A DNA stretch of 64,000 nucleotides, taken from contig NZ_BJOU01000001.1 of NCBI RefSeq assembly GCF_009932435.1, positions 930,001 through 994,000 of the forward strand, written 5' to 3'. The notes under the pieces were generated by a model. That model was not told where the DNA came from. It saw only the letters and a program-made list of their open reading frames with translations, and did not search any database. The translations under genes and the position numbers were made by a program. Below, piece by piece: positions 43,113 through 53,400 of this stretch (within the stretch, counting starts at the first letter, position 1; the number at the start of each line of letters is the position of its first letter). This DNA comes from Gordonia crocea. Lineage in GTDB: Bacteria; Actinomycetota; Actinomycetes; Mycobacteriales; Mycobacteriaceae.

Positions 43113-44820
43113 CCGTTTTGCTGCCGCGGGCGTCCACCGGCGCACGCTGGTGGAGCGGTTGAAGCTGCTACACCAACAGCAGATCCTCGGCTTCGACCAA
43201 CAGTCCTGGTCGGGGCTCACCGACGACGAGCGCAAGCGAATCGCCGGCGGCACGATCGCGGTGTCTTCGATCGCCCTGGTCGGCGGCAACACGGGGATCG
43301 GCCTGGAGACCTTCCTGCTGGTTCAACTCGCGCTGCGGGGCGGGCGGCTGAGCGAAGTGCTCAACCTCGACACGGCGATGATGTGGGCGATGGTCGTCGC
43401 CATCGTCGGCGGCACCCTGCTCAACCTCGTCTTCGGGCTGATCATCATGCGCGGACACCTGAACTGGTTCCTCTCGGGTGCGCAGCCCGAGCCGGGGCGC
43501 GCCGAGGCGATCCAGGGAATCCCGCGGCGCCAGGTCATCGGCACGATGGCGGCCTGGACGATCGCCCTGGGGATCTACGGCGTGACCGCGATCATCCTCG
43601 GTCGCGGAGCGATCGAATTCGTCGTCGTCACCGGGGCCTTCTCCCTGGCCGCGGTGGCCAGCGCCTGCCTCACCTATATCTTCGCCGAACGCGCGGTCCG
43701 TCCCCTGGCCGTGATGGCGATGCGCGAACAGAACTCGTTGCGTGCCTGGTCCGGGGTGCGCAAGCGGATGCTCGCGGTCTGGTTGGTCTCCTCGGCGGTG
43801 CCGATGGTCGGACTCCTCGCGATCAATGCCGGCCGCTACACCGGTCTGCTGCCCGCCGCGACGGGCACGGTGGACTGGGTCGCGGTGGTCGTGGCACTGA
43901 TCGGCCTGGCCGCGGGGGCCCGCGTGGTCGTCCTCGTCGGGGCGGCGCTGGCCGAGCCGCTCGACGACCTCGCCGCCGCGATGAACGACGTCGAGCAGGG
44001 CGACCTGTCCACCCGCGTCGCGGTCTACGACAACTCCGAGCTCGGCGTGCTGCAAAACGGCTTCAACCAGATGGTCGACGGCCTCGCCGAACGCGAGCGG
44101 ATGCGCGACCTGTTCGCCCGCCACGTCGGATCCACCGTCGCCGAGCACGCGCTGGCCCGCGGCGACGAGATGTCCGGGGCGACGACGCCCTCGGTGGGCG
44201 TGCTCTTCGTCGACATCGCCGGATCGACGACGATGAGCGCGCATCTGGATCCCGAGGCGGTGGCCGGTCTGCTCAACCGGTTCTTCACCATCGTCGCCGA
44301 GGTCGTCGACGAGCACGACGGCTTCATCAACAAGTTCGAGGGGGATGCGGCCCTGGCGGTGTTCGGCGCCCCGGTCGCCCTCGACGCGGCCGCCGCCGCG
44401 GCCCTGCGGGCGTCGCGGGAACTGGCGGACCGGCTGCGCGAGGAACTGCCCATCAAGTGGGGGATCGGGGTCTCACACGGCACCGTATTCGCCGGCGACA
44501 TCGGCGCGCAGACCCGCTACGAGTACACGGTGATCGGCGACCCCGTCAACGAGAGCGCGCGCCTGTCCGAACTCGCCAAAGACGCCCGGGTACCGGTGGT
44601 CGCCAGCGGTGACGCGGTGGACGCGGCGGGCGACGAGGCCGACCACTGGGCTTACCGCGGTGCCTTCCACCTGCGCGGCCGGGTCGAGGCAACCCAGTTG
44701 TACCTGCCGGTCACCGTCGCGATGGAGATGACCGACAACCGGGCCACGGTGCCCACCGTCGCCGACGTCGTCCGCGGGCTGGCGCGGCTGCCCTTCCAAC
44801 GAGTCGCGCGCCGGCGCTGA
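43105..44820 (+). CDS. Membrane-bound class III adenylate cyclase with HAMP domain
   Basis: A 571-residue cyclase: six membrane helices (about 45-285), a HAMP segment EPLDDLAAAMNDVEQGDLSTRVAVYDNSELGVLQNGF, then the catalytic domain with VLFVDIAGSTTMSAHL (metal Asp), NKFEGDAALAVFGAP, and YEYTVIGDPVNESARLSEL (adenine Asp and transition-state Asn/Arg). This is the Rv1318c/Rv1319c/Rv1320c/Rv3645 type, all of which make cAMP. GTG 43105 is set by AGGAGG 5 nt upstream. A start-codon hairpin precedes it. A CRP-type site exists at the rpf gene in the same window. Confidence 0.92.
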   Translation: MAGRFAAAGVHRRTLVERLKLLHQQQILGFDQQSWSGLTDDERKRIAGGTIAVSSIALVGGNTGIGLETFLLVQLALRGGRLSEVLNLDTAMMWAMVVAIVGGTLLNLVFGLIIMRGHLNWFLSGAQPEPGRAEAIQGIPRRQVIGTMAAWTIALGIYGVTAIILGRGAIEFVVVTGAFSLAAVASACLTYIFAERAVRPLAVMAMREQNSLRAWSGVRKRMLAVWLVSSAVPMVGLLAINAGRYTGLLPAATGTVDWVAVVVALIGLAAGARVVVLVGAALAEPLDDLAAAMNDVEQGDLSTRVAVYDNSELGVLQNGFNQMVDGLAERERMRDLFARHVGSTVAEHALARGDEMSGATTPSVGVLFVDIAGSTTMSAHLDPEAVAGLLNRFFTIVAEVVDEHDGFINKFEGDAALAVFGAPVALDAAAAAALRASRELADRLREELPIKWGIGVSHGTVFAGDIGAQTRYEYTVIGDPVNESARLSELAKDARVPVVASGDAVDAAGDEADHWAYRGAFHLRGRVEATQLYLPVTVAMEMTDNRATVPTVADVVRGLARLPFQRVARRR

Positions 44821-44836
44821 GGGGACGGAGGAATCG

Positions 44837-45178
44837 GTGGATGCACGCGATCGGCTGGTGGAGCGGCTGCGGGTCCTCCTCGCCGAAGAACCGGTGACGC
44901 GGGAGATCTCGATGTTCGGCGGCCGCGCCTTCATGGTCAACGAAAAGCTGGCGGTGTGCGCGATGAAGCAGGGTGAGCTGTTGATCCGCGTCGCCGCCGA
45001 CGAGCAGGAGGCACTGCTGGCCCAGCCGGGTGCGGCGCAGGCCGAGATGGGGTCGGGTCGGGAGATGGGCGCCGGGTGGATCATCGTCGACGCGACGGCG
45101 ATCGACACCGACGACCGGTTGGAGCCCTGGCTGGAACGGGCGCTGACCCACAACCGCGCGGCGACTGGCCGTGAATAG
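44837..45178 (+). CDS. TfoX N-terminal domain protein
   Basis: A 113-residue protein made of a single TfoX-N domain: ISMFGGRAFMVNEKLAVCAMKQGELLIRV is the signature (about residues 24-52). Full TfoX regulates competence in gamma-proteobacteria; single-domain actinobacterial forms have no known role. GTG 44837 follows GGAGGAATCG, 16 bp after the cyclase stop, so co-transcription with the cyclase is likely. In cAMP-linked competence systems Sxy/TfoX acts with CRP, which makes the pairing with a cyclase interesting. Confidence 0.87.
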   Translation: MDARDRLVERLRVLLAEEPVTREISMFGGRAFMVNEKLAVCAMKQGELLIRVAADEQEALLAQPGAAQAEMGSGREMGAGWIIVDATAIDTDDRLEPWLERALTHNRAATGRE

Positions 45179-45206
45179 CCGAGATACAACGACAGGGAGA
45201 CCAATC

Positions 45207-46070
45207 ATGAAACTTGAACTGGGCGACCAGAGCGGCCGTACCGCCATCATCACCGGGGCCAACAGCGGCCTCGGCGCGCAAACCGCCACCGCACTCGCCG
45301 ACGCCGGCGCCGACGTCGTGCTGGCCTGCCGCAACACCGACAAGGCGGCGGCCGTGGCCAATCGGATCGGCGCGAAGGCTCGGGTGGAGAAACTCGACCT
45401 CGCCGACCTCCAATCGGTCCGCGACTTCGCCGACCGCATCGACGGGGCGAATCTGCTGATCAACAACGCCGGGGTGATGGCGCTGCCGCTGCGGCGCACC
45501 GCCGACGGATTCGAGATGCAGTTCGGCACCAACCACCTCGGCCATTTCGCACTCACGCTGCTGATGCTCGACAAGGTCTCCGACCGGGTGGTCACCCTCT
45601 CGTCGGGTATGCACAGCCTGGGCCGGCTCGACTTCGACGACCTCAACTGGGAGAACCGCCGCTATCGCCGCTGGCGGGCCTACGGTGACTCGAAGCTGGC
45701 GAATCTGATGTTCGCCAAGGAGTTGGCACGCCGGCTCGAGGCGTCGGAATCGTCGCTGGTGTCGGTCGCCGCCCACCCGGGCTACGCGAGCACCGACCTG
45801 CAGGGGCACACCGAGTCGCTCATGGACGTGGTGATGGCGGTGGGCAACAGCGTCGCCGCCCAATCGGCCGCAGACGGGGCGATGCCGACGCTGTACGCGG
45901 CGACGAGTCCGGCGGTGCGCACCGGCGGCTTCTACGGACCGACCAAGTTCGGCGGTATGCGCGGAGCACCGGGACCCTCGTCGTACCGCGAGGTCGCCGA
46001 CGACGAGGCGCAGCGCACCCGTCTCTGGCAGGCCTCGGAGGAACTGGTGGGGATCACCTCGCCGGTGTGA
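45207..46070 (+). CDS. Short-chain dehydrogenase/reductase (retinol dehydrogenase-like)
   Basis: A 287-residue SDR: TAIITGANSGLGAQTATALADAGADVVLACRN cofactor site, NNAGVMALPLRRTADGFEMQFGTNHLGHF (about residue 85), catalytic Ser in VVTLSSGMHSLG and YGDSKLANLMF (YxxxK). The sequence is typical of the large actinobacterial group named oxidoreductase or retinol dehydrogenase; the substrate is unknown. GGGAGA precedes ATG 45207. It follows TfoX-N by 28 bp and may be on the same transcript. Confidence 0.88.
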   Translation: MKLELGDQSGRTAIITGANSGLGAQTATALADAGADVVLACRNTDKAAAVANRIGAKARVEKLDLADLQSVRDFADRIDGANLLINNAGVMALPLRRTADGFEMQFGTNHLGHFALTLLMLDKVSDRVVTLSSGMHSLGRLDFDDLNWENRRYRRWRAYGDSKLANLMFAKELARRLEASESSLVSVAAHPGYASTDLQGHTESLMDVVMAVGNSVAAQSAADGAMPTLYAATSPAVRTGGFYGPTKFGGMRGAPGPSSYREVADDEAQRTRLWQASEELVGITSPV

Positions 46071-46082
46071 CCGGCGCGGCGG

Positions 46083-46568
46083 TCAGCCGATGGTGAAGCG
46101 GACCGCGTTCGACGCGCCGGACACGCCGTCGGTGACGCGCGCGATGTAGCTGCCCTTCACGTTCAGCTTCCAGGCGTACTTCGAGGTGCACTGCTTGGTG
46201 GTGAACGGCTGTGGTGCATGCGGACCGGTGATCCGGACGGTCATCTTGCACTCGGGGCCGTTGACCTGGTCGCCGGCCTCGATGACCGAGTTCCACTTGA
46301 CGCCCACCTTGGCGCCGACCGGGTATCCCGTCGACCGCGCCTTCGCGGTCGGGGCGTACACCCAGGTGTTGATCGACCGCACGCCGTTGGGGGCATTCTT
46401 GCGGCCCAGCTTGCCGTAGTGCTGCGGCTTCTTGTCCGACGACCCGAGGCTGCCCAAGTCGAGGCTGCCCGCGGAGCTGTCTGCGTGGACCGGAGCGGCG
46501 CCCAGGAGGACGGCGGCGGCGACCGCCGCCGGAATCGCGATACCGCGGACGAGGGGAGTGGTGCGCAT
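46083..46568 (-). CDS. Secreted protein of unknown function
   Basis: A 161-residue exported protein with signal peptide MRTTPLVRGIAIPAAVAAAVLLGAAPVHADSS. The mature part starts with a flexible Ser/Gly region and then beta-rich PVGAKVGVKWNSVIEAGDQVNGPECKMTVRITGP, with two Cys (PEC and QCTSKY) and an ending KGSYIARVTDGVSGASNAVRFTIG like an Ig-type fold. ATG 46568 is chosen over TTG 46574 from the GAGG spacing. No function assigned. Confidence 0.78.
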   Translation of the reverse strand: MRTTPLVRGIAIPAAVAAAVLLGAAPVHADSSAGSLDLGSLGSSDKKPQHYGKLGRKNAPNGVRSINTWVYAPTAKARSTGYPVGAKVGVKWNSVIEAGDQVNGPECKMTVRITGPHAPQPFTTKQCTSKYAWKLNVKGSYIARVTDGVSGASNAVRFTIG

Positions 46569-46643
46569 GGACAACCTCTTGTCGAATCAACTGTTTAGGT
46601 CACGAAATGCTAACAGTCGTTTCTGTGAGGTCGCTGTCGGCGG

Positions 46644-47000
46644 TCAACCGCGCAGGATTTTGTCCATCGCCTTGCCCTTGGCCAACTCGTCGACGAGCTT
46701 GTCCAGACAGCGGATCTGGCGCATCAGCGGATCCTCGATGTCTTGGATCCGATAGCCACAGATCGAGCCGGTGATCAGCGCGGCGTTGGGGTTCATCGCA
46801 GGGGCCGCGGCGAAGAAGGTGGCGAAGTCGACCTGATCGTCGAGAACCCGGCGCAGCCCGGCTTCGTCGTAGCCGGTCAGCCAGGAGATGATCTCGTCGA
46901 CTTCGGCCGCGGTGCGCCCCTTCTTCTCCGCCTTGGCGACGTAGTGCGGGTAGACGCTGGCCAGTGGCATCGCGAAGACGCGTTCAGTGCGTTCGGTCAC
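46644..47000 (-). CDS. DUF2200 protein
   Basis: A 118-residue protein of the DUF2200 family: [39 protein letters not shown] ... [18 protein letters not shown] ... [23 protein letters not shown]. Function unknown across bacteria. GTG 47000 overlaps the stop of the XPB gene (GTGA), so it is read as part of that operon. The long open frame reaching 48716 in the same phase is only the antisense-free shadow of the helicase gene. Confidence 0.88.
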   Translation of the reverse strand: MTERTERVFAMPLASVYPHYVAKAEKKGRTAAEVDEIISWLTGYDEAGLRRVLDDQVDFATFFAAAPAMNPNAALITGSICGYRIQDIEDPLMRQIRCLDKLVDELAKGKAMDKILRG

Positions 47001-48673
47001 GGCAGATCGTCCAGCCCGCCGTCGCCGATCGCCGGACCGAGGATGTCGTCGGCGTCGACGATCCGATACGCATAGCCCTGCTCGGCCAGGAACCGCTGGC
47101 GGTGGGCCGCATAGTCGGCGTCGAGCGTGTCCCGCGAGACCACCGAGTAGAAGTGCGCCTGTCCGCCGTCGTGCTTCGGCCGCAGCAACCGGCCCAACCG
47201 CTGCGCCTCCTCCTGGCGCGACCCGAACATCCCCGACACCTGCACCGCCACCGACGCCTCGGGCAGGTCGATGGAGAAGTTCGCGACCTTGGACACCACG
47301 AGCCGCTCGATCTCGCCGCGGCGGAACGCGTCGAAGAGCGCCTCGCGGTCCTTGTTCTTGGTGGAGCCCTGGATGACCGGTGCGTCGAGCGCCTCGCCGA
47401 GCTCCTCGAGCTGGTCGAGATAGGCGCCGATGACCAGCGTCGGTGCCCCGCGGTGCCGGTCCAGGATCGATTTCACGACGTTGACCTTGGTGTGCGCCGT
47501 CGAGCAGAGCTTGTACTTCTCCTCGTTCTCGGCGACGGCATAGGTGAGGCGCTCGGATTCGGTGAGCGTCACCCGGACCTCGATGCACTCGGCCGGGGCG
47601 ATCCACCCCTGCGCCTCGATGTCCTTCCACGGCGAGTCGAAGCGCTTGGGCCCGATCAGGCTGAACACGTCGCCCTCGCGGCCGTCCTCGCGCACGAGGG
47701 TGGCGGTGAGCCCCAACCGGCGGCGCGACTGCAGATCCGCGGTCATCCGGAACACGGGGGCGGGCAGCAGGTGCACCTCGTCGTAGATGATGAGCCCCCA
47801 GTCGCGCGAGTCGAACAGGTCCAGGTTGCGGTATTCGCCCTTCGACTTGCGGGTCATCACCTGGTACGTGGCGATGGTGACCGGGCGGATCTCCTTGCGC
47901 TCGCCGGAATACTCGCCGATCTCCTCCTCGGTGAGCGTGGTCCGCGCGATCAACTCCCGCTTCCACTGCCGGCCCGCGACGGTGTTGGTGACCAGGATGA
48001 GCGTGGTGGCGCCGGCCTTGGCCATCGCCGCCGCGCCGACCATCGTCTTGCCCGCGCCGCAGGGCAGCACGACGACACCCGATCCGCCCGCCCAGAACGA
48101 CTCGGCGGCCAGCGCCTGGTAATCGCGCAACTCCCAGTCCGACTGGTCCAACTCGATCGGGTGGGCCTCCCCGTCGACGTAGCCGGCGAGGTCCTCGGCC
48201 GGCCAGCCCACCTTGAGGAGGATCTGCTTGAGGCGGCCACGCTCGGAGGGATGGACGACGACGGTGTCGTCGTCGATGCGGGCCCCGAGCATCGGGGCGA
48301 TCTTCTTGTTGCGCAGCACTTCCTCGAGGACGGCGCGGTCCAGACTGACCAGCGTCAGCCCGTGCGCCGGGTGCTTGACCAGCTGCAGCCGGCCGAACCG
48401 GCCCATCGTGTCCACGACGTCCATCAGCAGCGGCTGCGGCACCGCGTAGCGCGAATGCGACACCAGGGCGTCGACGACCTGCTCGGCGTCGTGGCCGGCG
48501 GCACGCGCATTCCACAGCGCCAGCGGGGTCACCCGGTAGGTGTGCACGTGCTCGGGGGCACGCTCCAACTCGGCGAACGGGGCGATGGCGGCACGGGCCG
48601 CGCCCGCGTCCGGGTGGTCGACCTCGAGGAGGAGGGTTTTGTCCGATTGCACGATGAGGGGTCCGTCGGTCAC
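46997..48673 (-). CDS. XPB/Ssl2-type DNA repair helicase
   Basis: A 558-residue superfamily-2 helicase, nearly collinear in sequence with M. tuberculosis Rv0861c (ERCC3/XPB). Walker A is [11 protein letters not shown] (about residue 214), motif II DEVH, motif [21 protein letters not shown], and the C-terminal RecA motif [21 protein letters not shown]. It opens DNA 3' to 5'; the bacterial role in nucleotide excision or other repair is not settled. GTG 48673 gives [21 protein letters not shown], the conserved start. It lies between its partner gene and DUF2200. Confidence 0.95.
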   Translation of the reverse strand: MTDGPLIVQSDKTLLLEVDHPDAGAARAAIAPFAELERAPEHVHTYRVTPLALWNARAAGHDAEQVVDALVSHSRYAVPQPLLMDVVDTMGRFGRLQLVKHPAHGLTLVSLDRAVLEEVLRNKKIAPMLGARIDDDTVVVHPSERGRLKQILLKVGWPAEDLAGYVDGEAHPIELDQSDWELRDYQALAAESFWAGGSGVVVLPCGAGKTMVGAAAMAKAGATTLILVTNTVAGRQWKRELIARTTLTEEEIGEYSGERKEIRPVTIATYQVMTRKSKGEYRNLDLFDSRDWGLIIYDEVHLLPAPVFRMTADLQSRRRLGLTATLVREDGREGDVFSLIGPKRFDSPWKDIEAQGWIAPAECIEVRVTLTESERLTYAVAENEEKYKLCSTAHTKVNVVKSILDRHRGAPTLVIGAYLDQLEELGEALDAPVIQGSTKNKDREALFDAFRRGEIERLVVSKVANFSIDLPEASVAVQVSGMFGSRQEEAQRLGRLLRPKHDGGQAHFYSVVSRDTLDADYAAHRQRFLAEQGYAYRIVDADDILGPAIGDGGLDDLP

Positions 48674-48689
48674 CCCACCATTGTCCACG

Positions 48690-48736
48690 ATCAGTCGAGG
48701 AGCTCGACGGCACCAATCAGTCGAGGAGCTCGACGG
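48690..48736. repeat. 21-bp direct repeat (26-bp period) at a gene end
   Basis: ATCAGTCGAGGAGCTCGACG(G) occurs at 48690-48710 and 48716-48736. The right copy contains the last codons (VELLD) and TGA of the 771-residue gene; the left copy is in the gap before the helicase gene. Confidence 0.95.
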
Positions 48737-51032
48737 TCGTGATCCGGTGGACCGACAGTTGCACCTCGTCGCCGGAGGGGGCCTCCGCGGCGATGACCCG
48801 GCCCGCACGCAGGAGCTGGACCTTCACGACGTGGCGCGACGCCTTGCCGTGCGAGTCGACGTAGTCCACGCGCAGGCGGCGCCCGGTGCGCATGGCCAGG
48901 GAAATCAGCGCGGTGACCGATTCGCCGCCGCCGCTGGCCCGCACGCCCTTGCCGGTCGTGCTCGCCTGCTGCGCGGCCGCATCGGCGGCGCGCATCCGGG
49001 CCACCACCGACTCCAACTGGTCGGCCGAGGCCACAGTGCCCGCCGCGCCGGTGCGTCCGGGCGGGCGTCGTTGTCCGGTGATGCGGACCGCGGCCTCCCG
49101 CACGTCCACCAGGGCACCGCTCGAGTCCTCGGCGGCGGGGGCGAACCCGGCGGCGCGCAGCCCGTCGAGCACGTCGCGCAGGGGGGCCGGCGACACCAGG
49201 ACGGTCGGGGCCAGCGGCCGCAGCGCCAGGGCGTCGGCCTCGCTGCTGCGCAGGACCGCGGCCATGACGGCCGGATCGTCGCAGCGCACGAACGCGGTGG
49301 CCACCCCGACGCGCAGGGTTCCGTGCCGCCGGGCGACGTCCTCGACCAGGTAGGTCAACGACTGGGGGACCGGGGTCCTCGAATGGTTGGTGAACAGCGC
49401 GACCAGCTCGGCGCCGGTGCGGCCCGCGTCGAGGGCGCGGCGCACGCTGTGCTCGGTGACCCGGTACACCGACGCGGCGCCGGCCGATTCGAGATCGGCG
49501 ACCAGCGCCACCTCGGCGGCGAGTTCGGGCGTCATGGTGCCGGGGACCATCAGGGTGAGGTCGGCCTGGGCGAGGAAGTGGTCCACGGGCTCCGGCAGGG
49601 CCGCGTCCATCGCCGCCACGAGCTCCTCGTCGGCCGGGCCGGACAACACCAGACGACCGATCTCGGTGAGGGCGCCGTGGGCGACCAGCCCCACCTCCGT
49701 CGCCTCGCGCAGGGTTTGGGCCACCGCGTGGCGGGTCAGCCGTCGGCGCATCCGGGGGCGCAACCACAGCAGGTGCGACACGAGGTCGTCGACGGTCGGC
49801 GCCACCCCCGCCCCGGCGACGTCCAGGACGTCGAGGACCAACCGCCGTTCCCGTCGGGCGGTCAGGTCGCCGACGCGGCCGCGCGCACCGATCACCGCGC
49901 CATCGACATCGCGTTCCCCGATCAACCACGGCCGCCGGTCCAGGCCCAGCCACGCGGTCGCCAGTCCCGCCCAGCGCCGCGCCGGGGAGTGGTGGGTCCA
50001 GGAATCCGCGGCGATGGTCGGGGCCCAGACGCGTTCGCCGTCGTAGCGGACCGGCTCCGGATCGGGGAAGCCGACGTCGAGGAGGTGGTGGGCGCCCAAC
50101 AACTCGATGATCAGCCCGACCCGTTGTGCGCCCAGCCCGGTGTCCTTGGCGATCCGGCGCAGTTCGCGGATGCCGATGCCGCCGGAGCTGAGTTCGGGGG
50201 CCGGGAGGCGTCCCAGGCTGGTCAGCACATCGTCGGCCTCGCGCAACAGTTCCACGGCGGCGCCGGCGGCGGTGGCGGTCAGGTCGGTACGCCCGGTCGC
50301 CGATGTCGGCGCGGAGTCGGGCAGGGCCGGCGGGCGCAGGTTGTCGACGCGCAGCGGCGGCTCGGCGCGCAGCATTTGTGCGACGGTGGGTTCGATCTCG
50401 ACCGTCTGCGGGTCGACGAGGGAGATGAGCCCGGCCGCCAGGAGGGTTGGGACCGGCCGGGTCGGATCGGCACCCGGACCCGCGTCGTTGGTCGTCCCGA
50501 CGCTGGGGCCGGTGACCAGTTTGGTCAGCACGTCGCGCGCCGGGTCGTCGAGTCCGTCGAGCCGCTCGCGCCACTGTTCCGGCGTCCGGGTCGCGACGTC
50601 GGTGGCGACATGGCGGGTCCGCCACGGCAGCGCCGCCGCCGTGTGCCCGGCGATGTGCAGCCCGGCCTCGTCGCGCCACACCAACGCGCGGTCGACGAGG
50701 GTGGCCAGGTGGGCGTTGATCTGGGTCGCCGTGGCGCGGCCCTTCAACGCGCTGCGAATCGTCGCTTCGCTCACCGCGCGCCGGGCCTGCTTGCCGTGGG
50801 ATCCGGCGCTCTGGCCCAACAGCACTTCGAGGATGGCCACGTGCAGCAGGTCGAGTTCCTCGCCGGCGCGGTTGATCGATCCCGACGACAAGGCGCGCTG
50901 GCCAAGGACGTTCACCCCGCCGGGCGGCGGGGACGCGAGATCGGGGCGTGCGACGAGTAGCGCGACGAGCTCCTCGTCGGATCGTTGCGCCAACGCGCGC
51001 GCCAATCCGCTCGGCTGGTCGTTGGCGCTCAC
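48717..51032 (-). CDS. Helicase_C_3 domain protein, partner of XPB
   Basis: A 771-residue protein orthologous in position to Rv0862c. Its C-terminal part (TPVPQSLTYLVEDVARRHGTLRVGVATAFVRCDDPAVMAAVL) matches the Helicase_C_3 domain, normally fused to or paired with XPB, and the last 70 residues carry a WYL-like segment (LISLAMRTGRRLRVDYVDSHGKASRHVVKV). The N-terminal half is helical and variable. GTG 51032. Probably a DNA-binding regulator or loader for the helicase; direct data are not known to me. Confidence 0.84.
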   Translation of the reverse strand: MSANDQPSGLARALAQRSDEELVALLVARPDLASPPPGGVNVLGQRALSSGSINRAGEELDLLHVAILEVLLGQSAGSHGKQARRAVSEATIRSALKGRATATQINAHLATLVDRALVWRDEAGLHIAGHTAAALPWRTRHVATDVATRTPEQWRERLDGLDDPARDVLTKLVTGPSVGTTNDAGPGADPTRPVPTLLAAGLISLVDPQTVEIEPTVAQMLRAEPPLRVDNLRPPALPDSAPTSATGRTDLTATAAGAAVELLREADDVLTSLGRLPAPELSSGGIGIRELRRIAKDTGLGAQRVGLIIELLGAHHLLDVGFPDPEPVRYDGERVWAPTIAADSWTHHSPARRWAGLATAWLGLDRRPWLIGERDVDGAVIGARGRVGDLTARRERRLVLDVLDVAGAGVAPTVDDLVSHLLWLRPRMRRRLTRHAVAQTLREATEVGLVAHGALTEIGRLVLSGPADEELVAAMDAALPEPVDHFLAQADLTLMVPGTMTPELAAEVALVADLESAGAASVYRVTEHSVRRALDAGRTGAELVALFTNHSRTPVPQSLTYLVEDVARRHGTLRVGVATAFVRCDDPAVMAAVLRSSEADALALRPLAPTVLVSPAPLRDVLDGLRAAGFAPAAEDSSGALVDVREAAVRITGQRRPPGRTGAAGTVASADQLESVVARMRAADAAAQQASTTGKGVRASGGGESVTALISLAMRTGRRLRVDYVDSHGKASRHVVKVQLLRAGRVIAAEAPSGDEVQLSVHRITTVELLD

Positions 51033-51088
51033 CCCGACGAGTCTATGTGCCCGGGTTCACCGCTCGGCCGGGGCGGGCACATGGCACA

Positions 51089-51328
51089 ATGACCGATGTG
51101 AGCGAGAACGAGATTGTCGAGGACGTCAAGAAGGACGTCGAGCAGGTCGTCGGGGAGTCCAAGCGCAAGTACGTGGACAACGGCTGGCCCTTCCCGGACG
51201 GCGACCACGCAGTGTCCGAGTTCGCCGCCGATCTGGCCGGTGCGCTGTCGCCCTTCGGTGCCACGCAGTTCCCGCTGCCGCAGGACGAGCTTCTCTACAT
51301 CAACCCGCGGACGATCATCAACACCTGA
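51089..51328 (+). CDS. Small conserved actinobacterial protein (Rv0863-like)
   Basis: A 79-residue soluble protein: MTDVSENEIVEDVKKDVEQV, a charged helix, then YVDNGWPFPDGDHAVSEFAADLAGALSPFGATQFPLPQDELLYINPRTIINT. No membrane segment or Cys. The position opposite the XPB partner gene matches mycobacteria; function unknown. ATG 51089 is the first start that keeps the acidic head. A perfect 18-bp terminator follows. Confidence 0.8.
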   Translation: MTDVSENEIVEDVKKDVEQVVGESKRKYVDNGWPFPDGDHAVSEFAADLAGALSPFGATQFPLPQDELLYINPRTIINT

Positions 51329-51361
51329 GCAATTCCCGGCCGCGACGGCCGGTATCGACAG

Positions 51362-51401
51362 ACAACAGCGCCCCGCACGTGATCGTGCGGGGCGCTGTTG
51401 T
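51362..51401. terminator. Bidirectional terminator, perfect 18-bp stem
   Basis: ACAACAGCGCCCCGCACG pairs fully with its complement around TGAT; TGTTG follows on the plus strand. It lies between the convergent 79-residue gene and rpf. Confidence 0.92.
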
Positions 51402-51424
51402 GTTGAGCTGTGCAGCCCTGTGCG

Positions 51425-52240
<816 letters not shown>

Positions 52241-52483
52241 CTGAATTCTGTTGTTCGGGCGGCGCGGCTGGTGGAATGAGGTTCGGCGCGACCAGCTGCG
52301 TCGGTACTGCATCGGCTCTCGGGTGAGAACCTCCGACGAGACTACCGGGCAGATCGGCACGCTTCCTATTTGACGCAGAATTGGGTTTTTCCCCGGTGAT
52401 CGGGTGCGTTCGGGGCAGTCTCGGGGTTCTCGCAGTTCAAGCACTGAATCCCAGTTCGTGTCCTTCTCGTTATCGATCCGTAA

Positions 52484-52499
52484 TGTGACCAAGGTCACA
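52484..52499. promoter_or_regulatory. CRP/GlxR-type cAMP-receptor site upstream of rpf
   Basis: TGTGACCAAGGTCACA is a perfect TGTGA-N6-TCACA palindrome. It is about 415 bp before the rpf start and just before the end of the flavin reductase gene (stop 52501). rpfA of M. tuberculosis and rpf2 of C. glutamicum are known CRP/GlxR targets, which supports a regulatory role here. The long distance to rpf includes the riboswitch leader. Confidence 0.8.
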
Positions 52500-52500
52500 G

Positions 52501-53046
52501 TCAAGACGTGGTGCCGGTCACGGCCCCCTCGGCGGCAGGATCGATGGTCAGGCGCCGGAAGGTGCTGGCGTGAAAGACCAGCGGGTCCACGTCGGGGTTG
52601 GCCGACAACGACCGGATCCGCAGCAGGACCACGGTGTGGTCGCCACCGGCGTATTCGGCGTGTAATTCACATAAAAGGTGGGCCGCCGCGCCCGCGACGA
52701 ACAGCGCCCCACCATCGGTGCACAGGAGGTCCACCCCGTCGAAACGCTGCGGTGCCGGGCCGGCGAGCTGTCGGCACAGCTCGGACTGGTCGTGGGCGAA
52801 GACGCTGACCCCGATCACCTGGCGCGAGCGCAGCCGCGGCCACGTCGTCGACGTGTTCTGCACGCACACCGAGACCAGCGGCGGGTCCAGCGACACCGTC
52901 GAGAACGAGCTGGCGGCCATGCCGACGAAGGCCTCGCCGTTCTCGTGCGCGCAGACCGCGACGACCCCCGACGGAAAGCAGCTGAAGGCCCGGCGCAGGG
53001 CGTCGGGCGACTCCGCCGGTGCCAAATCGGGGGCGCGCCCGCTCAT
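52501..53046 (-). CDS. Flavin reductase-like FMN-binding protein
   Basis: A 181-residue protein of the HpaC/DIM6-NTAB family: LRRAFSCFPSGVVAVCAHENGEAFVGMAASSFSTVSLDPPLVSVCVQNTSTTW is the flavin-binding core, and HAEYAGGDHTVVLLRIRSL the second strand. It supplies reduced FMN to a monooxygenase or acts as an FMN-dependent reductase; no oxygenase gene is adjacent. ATG 53046 overlaps the stop of the small upstream membrane protein (ATGA). Confidence 0.87.
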   Translation of the reverse strand: MSGRAPDLAPAESPDALRRAFSCFPSGVVAVCAHENGEAFVGMAASSFSTVSLDPPLVSVCVQNTSTTWPRLRSRQVIGVSVFAHDQSELCRQLAGPAPQRFDGVDLLCTDGGALFVAGAAAHLLCELHAEYAGGDHTVVLLRIRSLSANPDVDPLVFHASTFRRLTIDPAAEGAVTGTTS

Positions 53047-53261
53047 CGGGTCCGGCCGGCGGCCACCGTCGCACCGATCGCCAGCACCAGGCCGACGGGG
53101 GTGCACATGGCGACGAGGTAGACCGGCAGCGGTGCGGTGTGTCCGGACCACACGACCGGCACCAGATAGAGGATGCCCACCGACACGAGGCCGGCGAGGA
53201 ACAGGGTCACGCCGAGCGTGAACAGAACCCGTGTCGAACGCTTCTTTGTTCCGGTGGCCAT
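53043..53261 (-). CDS. 72-residue membrane protein
   Basis: [20 protein letters not shown], then two hydrophobic segments ([22 protein letters not shown] and [23 protein letters not shown]) with basic ends, so a two-helix inner-membrane protein. ATG 53261 is set by the basic start; a GTG at 53282 would add seven residues. The ATGA overlap with the flavin reductase gene implies joint translation. Family and role unknown. Confidence 0.78.
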   Translation of the reverse strand: MATGTKKRSTRVLFTLGVTLFLAGLVSVGILYLVPVVWSGHTAPLPVYLVAMCTPVGLVLAIGATVAAGRTR

Positions 53262-53400
53262 GCTGTCCACGCTAGTACCCACGCGCTATCATGGTCACCA
53301 AGGCTGCGTCTTGCTCGGCATTCAATGTCAGCAGGGCGCTTTTTCCGTGGCGTGCCAGACAGTGAGGTCGGGCGCGTCGACCAAGGTGAAGGTGAGCGCG

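Noticed and set aside
46644..48716. 690-codon frame reading into DUF2200
   Set aside because: Only its last 118 codons (DUF2200) have family sequence; the rest is out of frame with the XPB gene.
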